A stretch of 64,000 nt of DNA from Protopterus annectens (GCF_019279795.1 NC_056733.1:1424559121-1424623120), one strand, 5' to 3'; positions 37,945 through 48,636 are shown, counted from the first letter of the stretch. Notes: generated by a model from the letters alone, not told the origin. Numbers and translations: made by a program.

Positions 37945-38160
37945 ACTTTTATTTATTCGGTTTTAAGGGTAGAGCACCAATCTCCTTAGACCTTTTTCAC
38001 ACTCAGCCCAGGAACAGTGTCTGGTTAAGTAAGTTGTTCATAGTCATACAGTTAGGCAATAGAGGCTTAGGGAATCAAACCTTGCACCTCTGAAACACAG
38101 GAAAGAGCTCTTTGGCAGCTCCTTAATCCTGTAAGCCAACTGCCGGACTACTTAAAATGT
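37945..38160 (-). mobile_element. CORE-SINE (MIR-like)
   Basis: On the - strand it reads gttggcttacagg (A-box region), caaggtttgattccc (B-box-like), then aactgtatgactatgaacaa and cttacttaaccaga. This parallels the MIR/CORE-SINE core gtgtgaccttgggcaagtta...cttaacc. It ends in an A-rich aataaataaaag. The TTAACC core, the box order and the length fit an old CORE-SINE. Confidence 0.55.
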
Positions 38161-38321
38161 AAAAGCTAAAAAATTAAGACTATTTTATAAAGGTTTCCTG
38201 GCATTTAGTCAAATGATCATTTGATACAATGTTTCTATGTGTGCTGAATTAATTTTATGTACATTTGTGTCAAATACACAGGATTTGGAGGTAAGTCTAA
38301 GTTTTGGCATTAGGTAGCAGG

Positions 38322-38382
<61 letters not shown>

Positions 38383-38533
38383 CGCGTGTGTGCGTGTGTA
38401 TGTGTATGCAATTATGTAAGTGTGTGTGGGTTAAGGTTAGAGCAAGGACTAGGAAAGGGGATACACCACAGGAGTGTTTGTGGGTTAGGGTTAGTGTAAG
38501 GGTTAAGTAACGGTATACATGTGATATGATGAT

Positions 38534-38593
<60 letters not shown>

Positions 38594-38760
38594 ACATTTC
38601 TGTGCCTAAGTACGTGTAACTGTACATGTAGGTTAAGGTTAGGACAAAGGGCAAGGTAAAGGAATACACTGTAAGGGTGTTTGTGCAAGTGCTTGAGGCT
38701 TAGGATTAGAGTAAGTGTTAAGTAAAGGTATAGATACGATGTGTGTGTGTATGTGTGTGT
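38322..38760 (+). repeat. (TG)n / (CG)n tracts inside a minisatellite
   Basis: Two long TG runs (38322-38400 and about 38535-38591) and a shorter third (38740-38760) are separated by similar segments of about 120-150 bases containing gggttaaggttag, gataca/gaatacac and agtgtttgtg. The unit is therefore about 215 bases with a TG core. The first TG run passes into (CG)6-7 at 38374-38386. TTAGGG-like words occur only twice in a row. Confidence 0.85.
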
Positions 38761-38814
38761 TAGTGCATAGAGTGTCTTATGTAGCGGTTGTGTTATGGAA
38801 CAATGTTTTTCTAA

Positions 38815-38892
38815 GTTTGGGGTACAGGCAGGTTTAGGGTTATCACATATTAGTAAGGTGGATCGGGGGTAGGCTTTGTCCCTTCAATCCCT
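38815..38892 (+). repeat. Dispersed repeat B, copy 2
   Basis: ggcaggtttagggttatcac through ggtaggctttgtcccttcaa matches 37645-37730. The two copies bracket the microsatellite cluster by about 1.1 kb. Confidence 0.6.
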
Positions 38893-39479
38893 CTTATTAA
38901 TATATGCTAACCATAACCCTAACCATAACAACAACTCTGTACTTTACCTTAGAAAAGCCTTTCCTGCTATGCTGCCACTGTTCAGACAAATTATGTCTGA
39001 AGTTAGCTGTAGAGTTAAGGAGTCACAAGAAGAAACAGTTAGCTTTTGTTTTGCAATCTGTTATGTTTTGGTATTGTAGTTGTTCGATATTTTGATTGGT
39101 ATATATACTGACTTTGATATGGTGAGGTTCAGTCATTTGCCTCATTAAATATCTGGGAAGCTATACAAGAGACTGAACTCCAGGTACCAACTATTAAAAT
39201 GTTGGCTTGAGCAGTACAGGAATCTTTTTTATATCAATCAGTTTTTAAGTTTAGACAGCAGTGAGGTACATAAAAGAACTCTTCCACTGCAAGTAAAACC
39301 TTTTAAATAGTAATACCGAATTTAGAATGGCATTCATACCAAACAGATGTGCTACTGTAGCCCTAACAGGTAATAAGGGTCATCTGACCTCATGAATCAT
39401 AGAATAATAAAAAATACACAGCAACTGAGTTGTGTGGCTATTAATGCCCTGTGAGTATTCATTCTTAGATCTTACCTCC

Positions 39480-39650
39480 TTTGTCAAGGAGCAATAGTTT
39501 AGCCATGCCAGGTGTGAATTTGTGAATACCCATCCAAATGTCTCTTTTTAACTACGTCTAGTAAGATATAGTCCATAGGGGGCATTGTATTCTATAATGG
39601 AGCTAATAAGTGTAGAATATAGAGGGGTAAGAATTTCTTTAGACCTGAAA
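39480..39650 (-). mobile_element. CR1-like fragment
   Basis: On the - strand, LIRSIIEYNAPYGL and an earlier-lying KRHLDGYSQIHTWHG are equivalents of conserved CR1 C-terminal segments, with the part between them deleted. It is about 170 bases long. Confidence 0.6.
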
Positions 39651-39659
39651 CATACAACA

Positions 39660-40190
39660 TTAAGAGAAAGCAACACTAAACATCTCACACAAGCCTATAC
39701 CCAATAGTCACCCAACAGCAAAGCCGATAAGGCAAGCATATAGTTTACCTAATACTCTTGTCATTGGGGATGGTTAGTTGCCTATCTGGAGCCAAGATCT
39801 GTAATATCCTGCATGCACTGAAGTTACTGCACTGCAGGTACCAATATGATTCTATCATATTTTATGTGGGTGTAAATGACTTTAGACATAACGCACTGGA
39901 CTATATGAAAAGAGACATGATGGATCTCTCACAGATATGTATTAGCCTTGCATTGAGCAGCATTCTACCTTCACCAAGGATGATGGAACAGTATGAATGT
40001 AAAATGATTAATTTTAATAATTGGCTTAGTTTCTAGTGTCAGTCCACGGGGGATCCAATATCTGTCAGCACGGGAGGACAAGGTCAGCAGACCAAGTTGC
40101 TCTGCTATAGGATGGGCTGCACCTGTCCCCCTAGGTTTTGTATATTGGCGAAAACTTTGTCCAGCCCCTTAGAGCCTTTTTTAAGCAGTG
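39660..40190 (+). pseudogene. CR1-like ORF1 esterase-domain fragment
   Basis: The frame 39758-40036 reads SCLSGAKICNILHALKLLHC, YDSIIFYVGVNDF and MKRDMMDLSQ, ending SSILPSPRMMEQY. CR1-type ORF1 proteins carry an SGNH/GDSL-like esterase domain. Here the GxND block (VGVND) is intact and the GDS block is seen just upstream as LVIGDG. The frame ends at FNNWLSF, and out-of-frame pieces continue to DGLHLS-equivalent sequence near 40120. Confidence 0.75.
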
Positions 40191-40630
40191 CCAAAAAACA
40201 AAAGTACCAACATAGTGAAAATGTCTACAAGCAAACTTAAGGTGTTAAATCCAAAAGGATCATATAGTGTAAACTAAAGGAAATCCCCTGTAGTCCAAAT
40301 AAGCAATGTAAAAGCCAGGCCATAATAGTAAGTTGAAAAAGAGCTTTATATAAAATGATTAGATCATGTGTAAGTACAAGAATAAACAGTTTAGTGCTTT
40401 CATCCTGCTAACCTTCCAGGACTTCATCAGAACCGTTATATAGTCCTTTCAAAAAATGTCAGCTGATTTAATTAATTAAACACTCTAAAAGTATTTAAGG
40501 GGTCAGTTATCTAAAAACGCACTCTATATGCTAATACCATAAATGAAATATAAAAGACATCATACAAAACATTTAAAGTTGAACATTTTTTGTGTATAAG
40601 CAATATCATGCAATGGGTAACTGTATAAAT
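40190..40630. other. Non-coding block with a 'tgatgaagtcc' motif
   Basis: No coding similarity. On the - strand, 40440-40400 reads ttctgatgaagtcc, then ggatgaaagcact, a motif pair also seen in the foldback at 48.2 kb (ctgaagaagtcc, ggataaaagcact). It separates the CR1 ORF1 fragment from the CR1 RT fragment. Confidence 0.45.
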
Positions 40631-40631
40631 T

Positions 40632-41300
40632 TTGGTTGTGCAACTTATAAACAAAGATATGGCATCTAAGTCCAAGGAAGTCATTGTTCCATTGTATTCA
40701 GTATTAATCAGACCTATTACTGAGTACAATGCCCCCTTTGGTATGTACCTAAGCAGGCATATCCAACAGTTGGAATGTCCACAGAGGTTCCTCACTAAAA
40801 GAATACAGGGCATAAGTAAAATGTCCTATGCAGACCACCTCAAGGCCCTATCTCTGTATTCTGTGCCCTACAAGCTTTTGAGGGAGAGCTATGCCTGATG
40901 GACCTCCTGCATATCCACAAACAAACAGCACCAGAAATACCCATTATAAACAATTAAACCTTGCCTGTGATATACATAGGACCTGCTGGAGAGATAGGTA
41001 TGTACCCCAGAGACTACCCCATCTTTGGAACAGGCTCTCCAGCCATGTGAAGCAGAGCTCCTCCCTAACCCAATTCAAGTGCAACTTGGACAATTGGATG
41101 GGAAACCAGAAATTCATCCCTGGTTTGGCACCTATGTCTCTAATGGACACTGGTAACCTGTAAATGGTTTATCTCCCAGGCCCCTGCTTAAACTTATCAA
41201 GGGTATCAGAACTTGTCAGACATTTGGGATGCATGGGTAGGCTTAAAAAGGTCCTTGTGGCCATTAGCCTAGTAAACACCTATGAACCTAAAAATCCCTT
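40632..41300 (+). mobile_element. CR1-like LINE, RT C-terminus and 3' end
   Basis: The frame 40632-40898 reads INKDMASKSKEVIVPLYSVL, then IRPITEYNAPFGMYLSRHIQ and RIQGISKMSYADHLKALSLY. A frameshift follows and 40891-41163 continues with TCWRDRYVPQRLPHLWNRLS and LDNWMGNQKFIPGLAP. The 3' end is ggcttaaaaaggtccttgtg to aaacacctatgaaccta. It may form one element with the ORF1 fragment at 39.66 kb after internal deletion. Confidence 0.85.
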
Positions 41301-41429
41301 ATAAAATTAGAAAATGTATTATTGTTTCTATTATGCCTATTTTATAAATTAAAGCAACTGATTTATAGATTAGAAATTAATTCTCTGTTTGTGGTACACC
41401 AGATGTCTTATTTGCAAGATATACACAAT

Positions 41430-41634
41430 TTATTTACAAACTTTAAGTAATAAAGAGTGGGGGGGTTGTAATAAGTGTCTTTGATCGACTGACACATTCC
41501 CATTGGAGAAGGAAATATCAGTGGGAAAGTGCATACAGATGTTATTTTTTGTAAGGACCCGGTCAAGAATATTTTGTTGTCTAGGAGGTTCTTTGACAAT
41601 TTAGTCCAGGGAGTTCCTGTTTATGAAATTAAGG
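41430..41634 (-). pseudogene. Outer CR1-like element of nest 1, endonuclease 3' half
   Basis: The - strand from 41634 gives FLNFINRNSLD, IVKEPPRQQNILDRVLT and VSVDQRHLL. These align to the endonuclease end FLEFINSNALEQLV, TPTRGDNILDLVIT and SLVRSDHKQITL of the intact-order CR1 at 44.7-45.4 kb. The sequence just before it in the protein lies 6.35 kb away at 48.0-48.15 kb, because the RTE element landed here. Confidence 0.8.
41612..41634. repeat. Left target-site duplication of the RTE element
   Basis: agttcctgtttatgaaatt plus four more bases is repeated at 47987-48009 with one mismatch. Removing the interval rejoins the outer CR1-like endonuclease reading. Confidence 0.9.
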
Positions 41635-42552
41635 GTAATGTGCACAGCTGTAGTAACTACAGAGGAATAAAACTGATCATTCACAGCCTGAAGTTATGGG
41701 AAAGAGTGGAAGAAGTTAGGTTAAGAAGGGAGGTGATGATTAGTGATCAGCAGTATGGTTTCATGTCGGGAAGGAGCACTACAGATGCGATGCTTGCTCT
41801 GAGAGTGTTAATGGGGAAATATAGAGAAGGTCAGAAGGAGTTGCATTGTGTCTTTGTGGACTTGGAGAAAGCATATGATAGGGTGCCTAGAGAGGAGTTG
41901 TGGTATTGTATGAGGATGTCAGGAGTGTCAGAGAAGTATGTAAGAGTGGTACAGGATATGTACGAGGGTAGTGTGACAGTGGTGAAGTCTGCAGTGGGAG
42001 TGACAGATGCGTTTAAGGTGGATATGGGATTACATCAAGGATCAGCTCTGAGCCCTTTCTTATTTGCAATGGTGATGGACTGGTTGACAGACGAGATCAG
42101 ACAGGATGCCCCATGGACTATGATGTTTGCAGATGACATTGTGATCTGTAGTGAGAGTAGGGACCAGGTTGAGGAGACCCTGGAGAGGTGGAGATATGCC
42201 CTAGAGAGGAGAGGAATGAAGATCAGCAGGACTAAGACAGAATATGTGTGTGTGAATGAGAGGGAGGATAGAGGAAAGGTGATGATGCAGGGAGTAGAGT
42301 TGGTGAAGGTGGATGAGTTTAAGTACTTGGGATCAACAGTTCAGAGTAATGGTGAGTGTGGAAGAGAGGTGAAGAAGAGATTACAGGCAGGCTGGAGTGG
42401 GTGGAGAAGAGTGTCAGGAGTGATTTGTGACAGACAGGTACCAGTAAGAGTGAAAGGGAAGGTCTACAAGAGGGTAGTGAGACCAGCTATGTTGTATGGG
42501 TTGGAGATGGTGGCATTGACAAAGAGGCAGGAGTGAGCTGGAAGTGGCAGAG
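41635..42552 (+). pseudogene. RTE-type LINE of nest 1, left part: reverse transcriptase
   Basis: The coding frame 41636-42536 reads SCSNYRGIKLIIHSLKLWER, YGFMSGRSTTDAMLALRVLM, VFVDLEKAYDRVPREELWY, GLHQGSALSPFLFAMVMDWL, MMFADDIVICSES and DEFKYLGSTVQSNGECGREV, all RT blocks of the RTE clade with the catalytic FADD intact. It is 5'-truncated, starting within the RT with no endonuclease. A frameshift or stop at 42534 occurs just before ELEVAE. At 42552 similarity stops abruptly at a CR1 insertion, and the next codons (LKMLRF) are at 47635. A 23-base target duplication brackets the whole element. Confidence 0.92.
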
Positions 42553-42679
42553 TGATAGATTCATAGGTAGGTACTAGGCTATCTGCCCAAAAGCATTTAT
42601 AAGCCTAGCCAAAATGTGTTGGCTTTTGCTGCCCCCTTAGATTAGTTCCCTGTGCCTCTGTCCAGCAGAGCTACTGAAG

Positions 42680-45375
42680 TGATCCCCGGGGTAAACTTTC
42701 TGTTTCCCATCCACTCGTCAAGGTTTCTCTTGAATAGTGCTAGCGAGGAGCTCTGCCTGACGTAGATTGGAATCTTGTTCTAAAGAATGGGAAGTCTCTG
42801 GGACAGAAATCTATCCCTCTAGCACTTCCTATTTATTGTTGTGGTGAGGTTTAGATCCCTAGACCGTGTGGCTCGAGGGGATAAGGTTTTCTTTAGGTGG
42901 AGCGCGTCCATCAATTCTGGGGTGGACATGGCCTTTTATATCAGGCAGAAATCACCTCTGAGCAGGCATTATGCAACCGAGTACAGCTGGAGTTTCTTCA
43001 GTCGAGCTGCATAAGGCATCTGTTTGAGGCCAGTGATCCTCTTGGTGAGGTACTTCTGTGGTCCTTCCAGCTGTTGCAGGTGTCTTGTAAGGTACATCCC
43101 AAATGGGGCATTGTACTCTATGATGGGTCTGATAATTAGAGAGGCACAATGACTTCTTTTGATCTGGATGCAAACCCTTTTGTGATTAGGTGGACCACAT
43201 AGAAGGATTTTCTAACCACTATGGCAATGTGATTATCAAAGGAGAGATTACTATCTACTTGGGTGCCCAGATCCCTTATTATGTTTTCCATATTTAGGGG
43301 GCTACCACCTATGTGGTAGTTTGTGGGTACTTTGTTATTTCCAAAGGGGATGACTGTGCACTTTTTGGCATTTAGCTTGAGGCCATGATTTTGACACCAG
43401 GTATCTGTCTCAGTGAGATCCTTTTGGAGGATGTCTGTGTCAGCCGGTGAGTCAGTTATAGCCTCTAGTTTACAGTCATCTGTGAACTTGGTCAGCCATA
43501 GTCCTCCTGTGCTTGTCTGTACCTCTGAGAAGTATATGCCGAACAGGAGGAGTCCTAGGACTGAGCCCTGGGGAATGCCACTTGTAACCGGTTTAGAGTC
43601 AGACCTAGCTCCTGCAACTCTCACCATGTGGGTTCTGTCCATGAGCCAATTGGCAACCCATCTTGTGAGATAGGGATTTATGTTCAGGCTGGTGAGCTTG
43701 TCTATAATACCAGAATGGGGAATGGTGTTGAAGGCCTTTGCGAGGTCTAGGTAGGCTGTGTGTACCACCTTTCCCTCATCTATAGTCTTGGTAACTGTCT
43801 CAAAATGTCCACCAGGTTTAGGAGGCATGATCTGCCCTTAACAAAGCTGAACTGAGTATGGTCCAGTGTTTGGAGGTTCCCAATGTCTCTGTTAATGAGT
43901 TCCATGATGATGCATTCCATAGCCTTGCAGACCAAGCTAGTCAGGCTTATAGAGCGATAGTTCCTGGTGTCTGTTGTGGCTCCACCTTTGTGGAGTGGAA
44001 TAACTGTTGCTGTGCACCACTCTATGGGTACGTAGCCTGTGAAGAGGCTGAGTTTGAACAGTGTGTTTAGGTGAGGGGCTAATTCATCTTTGAGCTCGTG
44101 TAGGGCACAGCCTGGGACAATGTCCGGTCCCATTGATGCTGTGTTTTTGGCTTTGGAGAGGGCTATTTTAACCTGAGTGTCTGTGATTTCAGGGGCTCTA
44201 CATTCTTCTGGTATGGTTATGGGCCTTTTTGGGGGTGAGAGGGGGGTGAAGTTTGCACTGAACCTGTCTGCCAGGATGTTGGCAATATCGGTTGGTTCAG
44301 TGTATTTTCTGCCATTCTGCACTAACTCTGAACAGATCTGAGCATTGCCACTTAGATTCTTGACATAGCTAAAGAATGCCTTGTGGTTATCTTTGGAGTT
44401 CTTGGCAAGTTTTCTTTCAAAGCTCACCTTGGACGATTTTATGAGGGATCGTAGTTTCTTGCTGATACTGATCAGGGATGTCTTCCCTTCTTAGGATTTT
44501 ACTCTTTTCTGTACTAGTTTCCTCCTTCTGTTGTATAGCTTGTTTATGACAGGGGTCCACCAGACTGGTTTCCTTTTCTTGGAGGAGTGAGTCTTGGTTT
44601 TGCTTGGGATAGCACAATCCATGCATTCTTGTAGGTGCCCGTAGAATGCATTAGTAAAGGATTTTGCAGCTTGGGGGCTTTGAAACTTTCCACCTCCATC
44701 TTAAATAACGTGAAGTTCGCTTTTGAAAAGTTTTTCATGGTGGTTTACTTGTCCGGGGGTGGGGGCAGAATGTGGATATCCAAAGTTATTTGTTTATGGT
44801 CAGATCTAACCAGTGAGGGGTTGACCTCCGGTGTGGAACACTGATTGCCCATGTTGGTGATGACCAGGTCCAATATATTGTCACCTCTGGTGGGAGTGTT
44901 GACCAGTTGTTCCAGAGCATTTGAGTTTATAAATTCTAGGAAATGTTGGGCAAGGGAGTTAGTACTTGAGTAGTTCTCCCAGTTAATGTTTGGGTAGTTG
45001 AAATCATGCAATATTAGGGTGTTTGGTAGGACCTTTATGTTACCCAGTGTTTCCAGAAATGTGGAATGGGGGTCCTGGGACATGGTGGGTGATCTGTAGC
45101 AAGCTACAATTTGAATTGCAGTTTTGCCCATTGTTAGTTGCACATAGATAATCTCTGAAGCATTGTGCTTTGCCACTAACCTGGAGGTGTGTTTCCTTGA
45201 TGAATATGGATACTCCCCCACCTTTTGTATTTCGGTCCAGGTTCTGTGGCCGAAATGTATGGTATGAGTTGTAGCCTGGTAGTGCTGGGGTGCTCTCTTT
45301 AGCCTTAAACCAGGTTTCTGATACTGCACATATATCGATTTTCTCCATACTGAGGAGAGCCTCAAGTGCATGCAT
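42680..45375 (-). pseudogene. CR1 ORF2: APE endonuclease and reverse transcriptase
   Basis: The endonuclease shows MEKIDICAVSETWFKAKEST, GGGVSIFIKE, LILHDFNYPNINWENYS (GDFN changed to HDFN), TRGDNILDLVITNMG and SLVRSDHKQITLDIHI. The linker starts at 44626. The RT has ELAPHLNTLFKLSL, TATVIPLHKGG, YRSISLTSLVCKAMECI, QFSFVKGRSCLLNLVD, HTAYLDLAKAFNTIPHSG, SGIPQGSVLGLLLF and LTKFTDDCKL; the palm is FTDD rather than F/YADD (43475-43486). The region after 43140 has EVIVPL and the conserved C-terminal W-rich segment. Frameshifts at about 43800, 44430 and 45050 split it. Confidence 0.9.
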
Positions 45376-45479
45376 TTTGAGGTTTAGACTTCTGGCATTG
45401 AGTAGTATTACCCTCAGATTTTTGTTACTTGTGCTATTTATGGTGGTGGGTTTGTCTTTTGAGCCTTGCCTAAAAAAGG

Positions 45480-46387
45480 CAATATGGGGGTGGCAAGAGC
45501 CTTGGCCAGTATTCGAAAGCCTAAGGGTGACAGGTGCAAACCGTCTCTGGCGAAGCAGCGTAGTCTGTCGAGCATGTCATCCCAGGCTGACAGACACTGG
45601 ATCCCCTTTGGATAACACCAGAAACTTAGCCAATTGTTGAAATTGATAATTTTTTTCTTTATACCGTGGTATCATTCTTGGTGAGTGCAGGATGTTACTC
45701 AGGGTCAGGGTCATACCGGCCTGTGCTATGTGATCAGAGAGCTCTTCCATGTCTCTTTTCATGTAGTCCAGGGAGGTATGGGACAGGTCATTCACAACAA
45801 CATGGAGTGACCTAAGTGCTTGTGTTATGTGGCGGATCCTGGCACCCGACAAGCAGCTAACAGTAACCTTCTCCTTATTCAGCTTAGTGAGTGGGATGTC
45901 AGTGTGCCTGTCTATAGAGTCATGTATTACTAGTATGTTGGGTATGTTATTTTGCCTTGAGGGCTGCGACTGCGTGGCACACTGGTTTTGTGAAGTATGT
46001 GTTTCATGGTTTGTGTTGGGGGGTGGAGGTTGCTTGGATGTCTGCTTTGGAGGGATCTGTTGCTTTTGCAAATTTTTATTTAGAGCTTCCGAGTATGTTT
46101 TAGTGTATTTACGTGTGTTTTTTTACCAGTGCTGGTTTAATGGGTCTATGTCAGACTGGTGGTGTGATGCCAGTATTTCCCTTCTCCTCTTGACTGTCTG
46201 ATCCAGTCTTGGGTTGAGAGAGCTTAGCCTCCAGTTTGGCTGTATAATTGCATCTTTTGCATGTATTAGTGTTTGTTGGTAGGAGGAGAGGGTTGTCTGT
46301 GTACATGAGGCAGTTGTTACATTGCCTCAAAATGCCCAGATTCACCAGTTGGACTGGAGAGTACACCTGAAACTGCCCTTTGGACAT
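45480..46387 (-). pseudogene. CR1 ORF1: zinc motif plus SGNH-esterase-like domain
   Basis: The first frame (46387-46151, 78 codons) has LRQCNNCLMYTDNPLL and then CKRCNYTAKLEAKL, a C-x2-C...C-x2-C pattern. The second (46071-45577) has a Pro/Gln-rich linker, then LVIHDSIDRHTD (GDS block with G changed to H), VSCLSGARIRHITQ, VVVNDL (GxND block, shortened by about 11 residues relative to the copy at 56 kb) and MKRDMEELSDHIAQAG. Esterase-like ORF1 domains are known for CR1/L2-type LINEs; their role in transposition is unclear. A stop or frameshift near 46.1 kb separates the two pieces. Confidence 0.8.
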
Positions 46388-46389
46388 GC

Positions 46390-47058
46390 CTGGATAGGTA
46401 CATTAAATAGTTTTACTGAATGGCTGGTAAGGTCAAATAGAGTGCCTTGTTATTCTGTAGTGGTAAGGTTTATAAGTACCTGTTATGAGTTTTGAGCAAC
46501 TGTCGGGCTGAGAAATGAATGGCTTGAGTGCTTAAGTTGAAAGTTTGTCTAGTTCCAAGGGAAAACTTGAAGAGGAGACTTTGTGGAGCCGGGAATAGTT
46601 GTACCGTAGCTAACCGGTGCTGCCTGGTGCGCAAAACCAGGCAAATGAGGTTTTTATAGCAGGGAAATGAAAGAGATAGAAATTAGCCCAAAATGGCCAA
46701 TAAACTACTACTTTCTGACCTGAAACCACTCCTCCAGGGACAGATAGGCTGCTTAAAGCTCCCCTCTCTGACAGGTGAACAGAGAAACTTCCTTTTATCC
46801 AAGTAAATTATGGGCAAACATCTGTAACACAGCCCTGAATTCAGCACTAACCTGAAAACTGGACTATACTAGCCTAGAAAGGCGGGAAACAAGTATATAT
46901 TTTTTTCAAGAAAATAAAGCAGATACAATCAAAAAAACACTTTAAATGCGCATAAAAAGATGCTTATTGTTATATATCTGAGTTCAGAGTTGTAGTCAGT
47001 GCCCCTAGTAATAAAGTAGGAAGAAACACAAATACTGTAAAAGCAGATGAATAAAGTG

Positions 47059-47107
<49 letters not shown>

Positions 47108-47634
47108 GAAAACAAACAATCTAATTTAAGCAAGTTACCCAATTAACCAGAAAAAAACTCAAAACTGAGCCCTGTTCCAGCAGTCTTCAATCATACAAGT
47201 TCTAACTGCACACTCTCGCCACGAGGGTGCAGGGGAACCTTCTCCAGAAAAGATGGCCTGGATCAGTGCTCAAGTTATACAAACAAAGCTAGATTCAGCA
47301 GGCCTGAATCTGGTCCTATGCTACAGCAATAAGACACACCAATTTCAGAAAGAAACAGTTCGAATAAGCAGGCACAATAAGCCTGTGACCAGAAATTCCC
47401 AGCTCAGAGGGGCAGAATCCAGCCTCTCCTCCCACAAGAGTGCAGACCACAAACCTTCTTAATGTAGAATAACTGGCCTGAAGCCCAAGTGCTTAAACCA
47501 GAACTAATACACTTTTAGAATAGCAGACACTGAGCTTTCAATCAGCAATTCCCAGCTTAGAAGGATGTAAGCTACCAGTCCTGCCACAACAGTGCAGACC
47601 ACAAACCTTCTTAATGTAAAACAACTGGTTTACA
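46390..47634 (-). promoter_or_regulatory. CR1 copy 1 leader (5' UTR) with imperfect tandem units
   Basis: There is no coding capacity between the ORF1 start and the RTE junction. At the far 5' end, two units about 152 bases apart (about 47368-47520 and 47523-47634) share aattcccagct, agtgcagaccacaaaccttc and ttaatgta. A third, weaker match lies at about 47215-47260. A pure (AT)n tract occupies 47062-47100. CR1 promoters are expected in this leader; tandem units could be promoter monomers, but that is inference. Confidence 0.55.
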
Positions 47635-47986
47635 TTAAAGATGTTAAGATTTACACTGGGTGTGACATGGATGGACAGGATTAGGAATCAGTATATTAGA
47701 GGGTCAGCTCAGGTTGGATGGTTTGGAGACAAAGTCAGAGAGGTGAGATTGCATTGGTTTGGACATGTGCTGAGGAGGGATGCTGGGTATATTGGGAAAA
47801 GGATGCTAAGGATGGAGCTGCCAGGTAAGAGGAAAAGAGGAAGGCCTAAGAGAAGGTTTATGGATGTGGTGCGAGAGGACATGCAGGTGGTTGGTGTGAC
47901 ACAGCAATATGCAGAGGACAGGAAGAAATGGAAGCAGATGATCCACTGTGGCGACCCCTAACGGGAACAGCCGAGAGAAAAGAAGA
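47635..47986 (+). pseudogene. RTE-type LINE of nest 1, right part: C-terminus and 3' tail
   Basis: The protein resumes LKMLRFTLGVTWMDRIRNQY, then VREVRLHWFGHVLRRDAGYI, GKRKRGRPKRRFMDVV and MIHCGDP. The 3' end is cactgtggcgacccctaacg, then gagaaaagaagaag. The C-terminal HxH-free R/K-rich block and the GDP end are typical of this RTE family. The tail motif is shared with the SINE at 61.1 kb. Confidence 0.92.
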
Positions 47987-48009
47987 AGTTCCTGTTTATG
48001 AAATTGAGG
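47987..48009. repeat. Right target-site duplication of the RTE element
   Basis: Matches 41612-41634 at 22 of 23 bases, directly after the agaagaag 3' tail. The first one or two bases may belong to the tail. Confidence 0.9.
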
Positions 48010-48136
48010 AATTTCTGGGCATAACCTACATTTAAGGAATAGGTATCCCAGCTTACTGACAAATAGTTAAAGTCTCCCAGCATGTGGGGTTCCTGCATAT
48101 CTGAAGTTCTTCCGGTATATTTAGAAATTGAAACAT

Positions 48137-48347
48137 TGTCCAAAAAACACACCCAATACCGGAAAGCAAAAATAAAACAAAACCAGAGAAATAAGCCAAG
48201 GTACGAAATTCTCTTTTAATGACAAGATTCAGTCTGAAGAAGTCCAGTGTGGATAAAAGCACTTACTGTTTGATGTGGATATCTTGTCATTAAAATAGAA
48301 TTTCGAACCTTGGCTTATTTCTCTGGTTTTGTTGTTTTGTTTTGTGT
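48137..48347. mobile_element. Foldback (hairpin) element in the CR1-like endonuclease
   Basis: The arms ccagagaaataagccaaggt...cgaaattct..tttaatgacaagat (48182-48228) and their reverse complement (48280-48326) are almost perfect over about 47 bases. They flank a loop of about 50 bases that holds ctgaagaagtcc. Outside the arms, both sides carry A-rich or T-rich strings. A direct repeat tatatttagaaat(t)gaaaca brackets it at 48116-48135 and 48349-48367, and removing it restores the endonuclease reading FLNIPEEL. It has no coding capacity; the family is unknown to me. Confidence 0.8.
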
Positions 48348-48636
48348 TATATTTAGAAATGAAACATAGTTTTCAGGGAGCATTGATGGGTTCCTGTAAC
48401 ATGCTATGATTTAATGTTTGGTTCTATTTAGTGTGAATTACATCTCAATAGGTTTGTGGGTCTCAAGGAATCTGCCTTGAGGTAATACGGTCATTGACAA
48501 ATATTCATATCTGCAACAGTTCACATTGTGTTTGAAAGTGTGGAAGGCATAAAACCCTTGCACAGAGTGCTTTCTGCCCTTTTAAACCAGGTGTCAGTAA
48601 TAATGTACAAATAAACGTGCTCCAAACGCAGCAAAA

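Larger units (their letters stand above)
42553..47634 (-). mobile_element. CR1-like LINE, long copy 1 (5.1 kb), inserted in the RTE element
   Basis: It runs 5' to 3' from 47634 down to 42553. In order it holds a 1.25-kb leader, ORF1 with zinc motif and esterase-like domain (46387 to about 45480), ORF2 with endonuclease (45375-44745), linker (44740-44430), RT (44430-43140) and C-terminal domain (43140-42680), and a 3' tail ending cctagtacctacctatgaat. The tail with 8-base CCTATGAA-type repeats and the esterase ORF1 are CR1 features. Both edges fall exactly between adjacent codons of the RTE protein, so this is a clean late insertion. Stops and frameshifts are present in both ORFs. Confidence 0.92.

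Noticed and set aside
38470-38500. Telomere-like gggttagggttag
   Set aside because: Only two consecutive TTAGGG-like words, as part of a variable minisatellite unit. This is not an interstitial telomere array.
41529-41634. Upstream extension of the RTE open frame (first 35 codons)
   Set aside because: The frame is open by chance into the outer CR1-like element. The target duplication at 41612-41634 shows the RTE sequence starts at 41635.
42897-43139. + strand frames within the CR1 copies (also 43413-43673, 45827-46201, 53891-54356)
   Set aside because: They are antisense shadows of the - strand ORF1 and ORF2, which carry the recognisable domains.
47062-47100. (AT)n tract as a cruciform or origin-like signal
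   Set aside because: A simple dinucleotide run in the CR1 leader. Nothing around it suggests a function.
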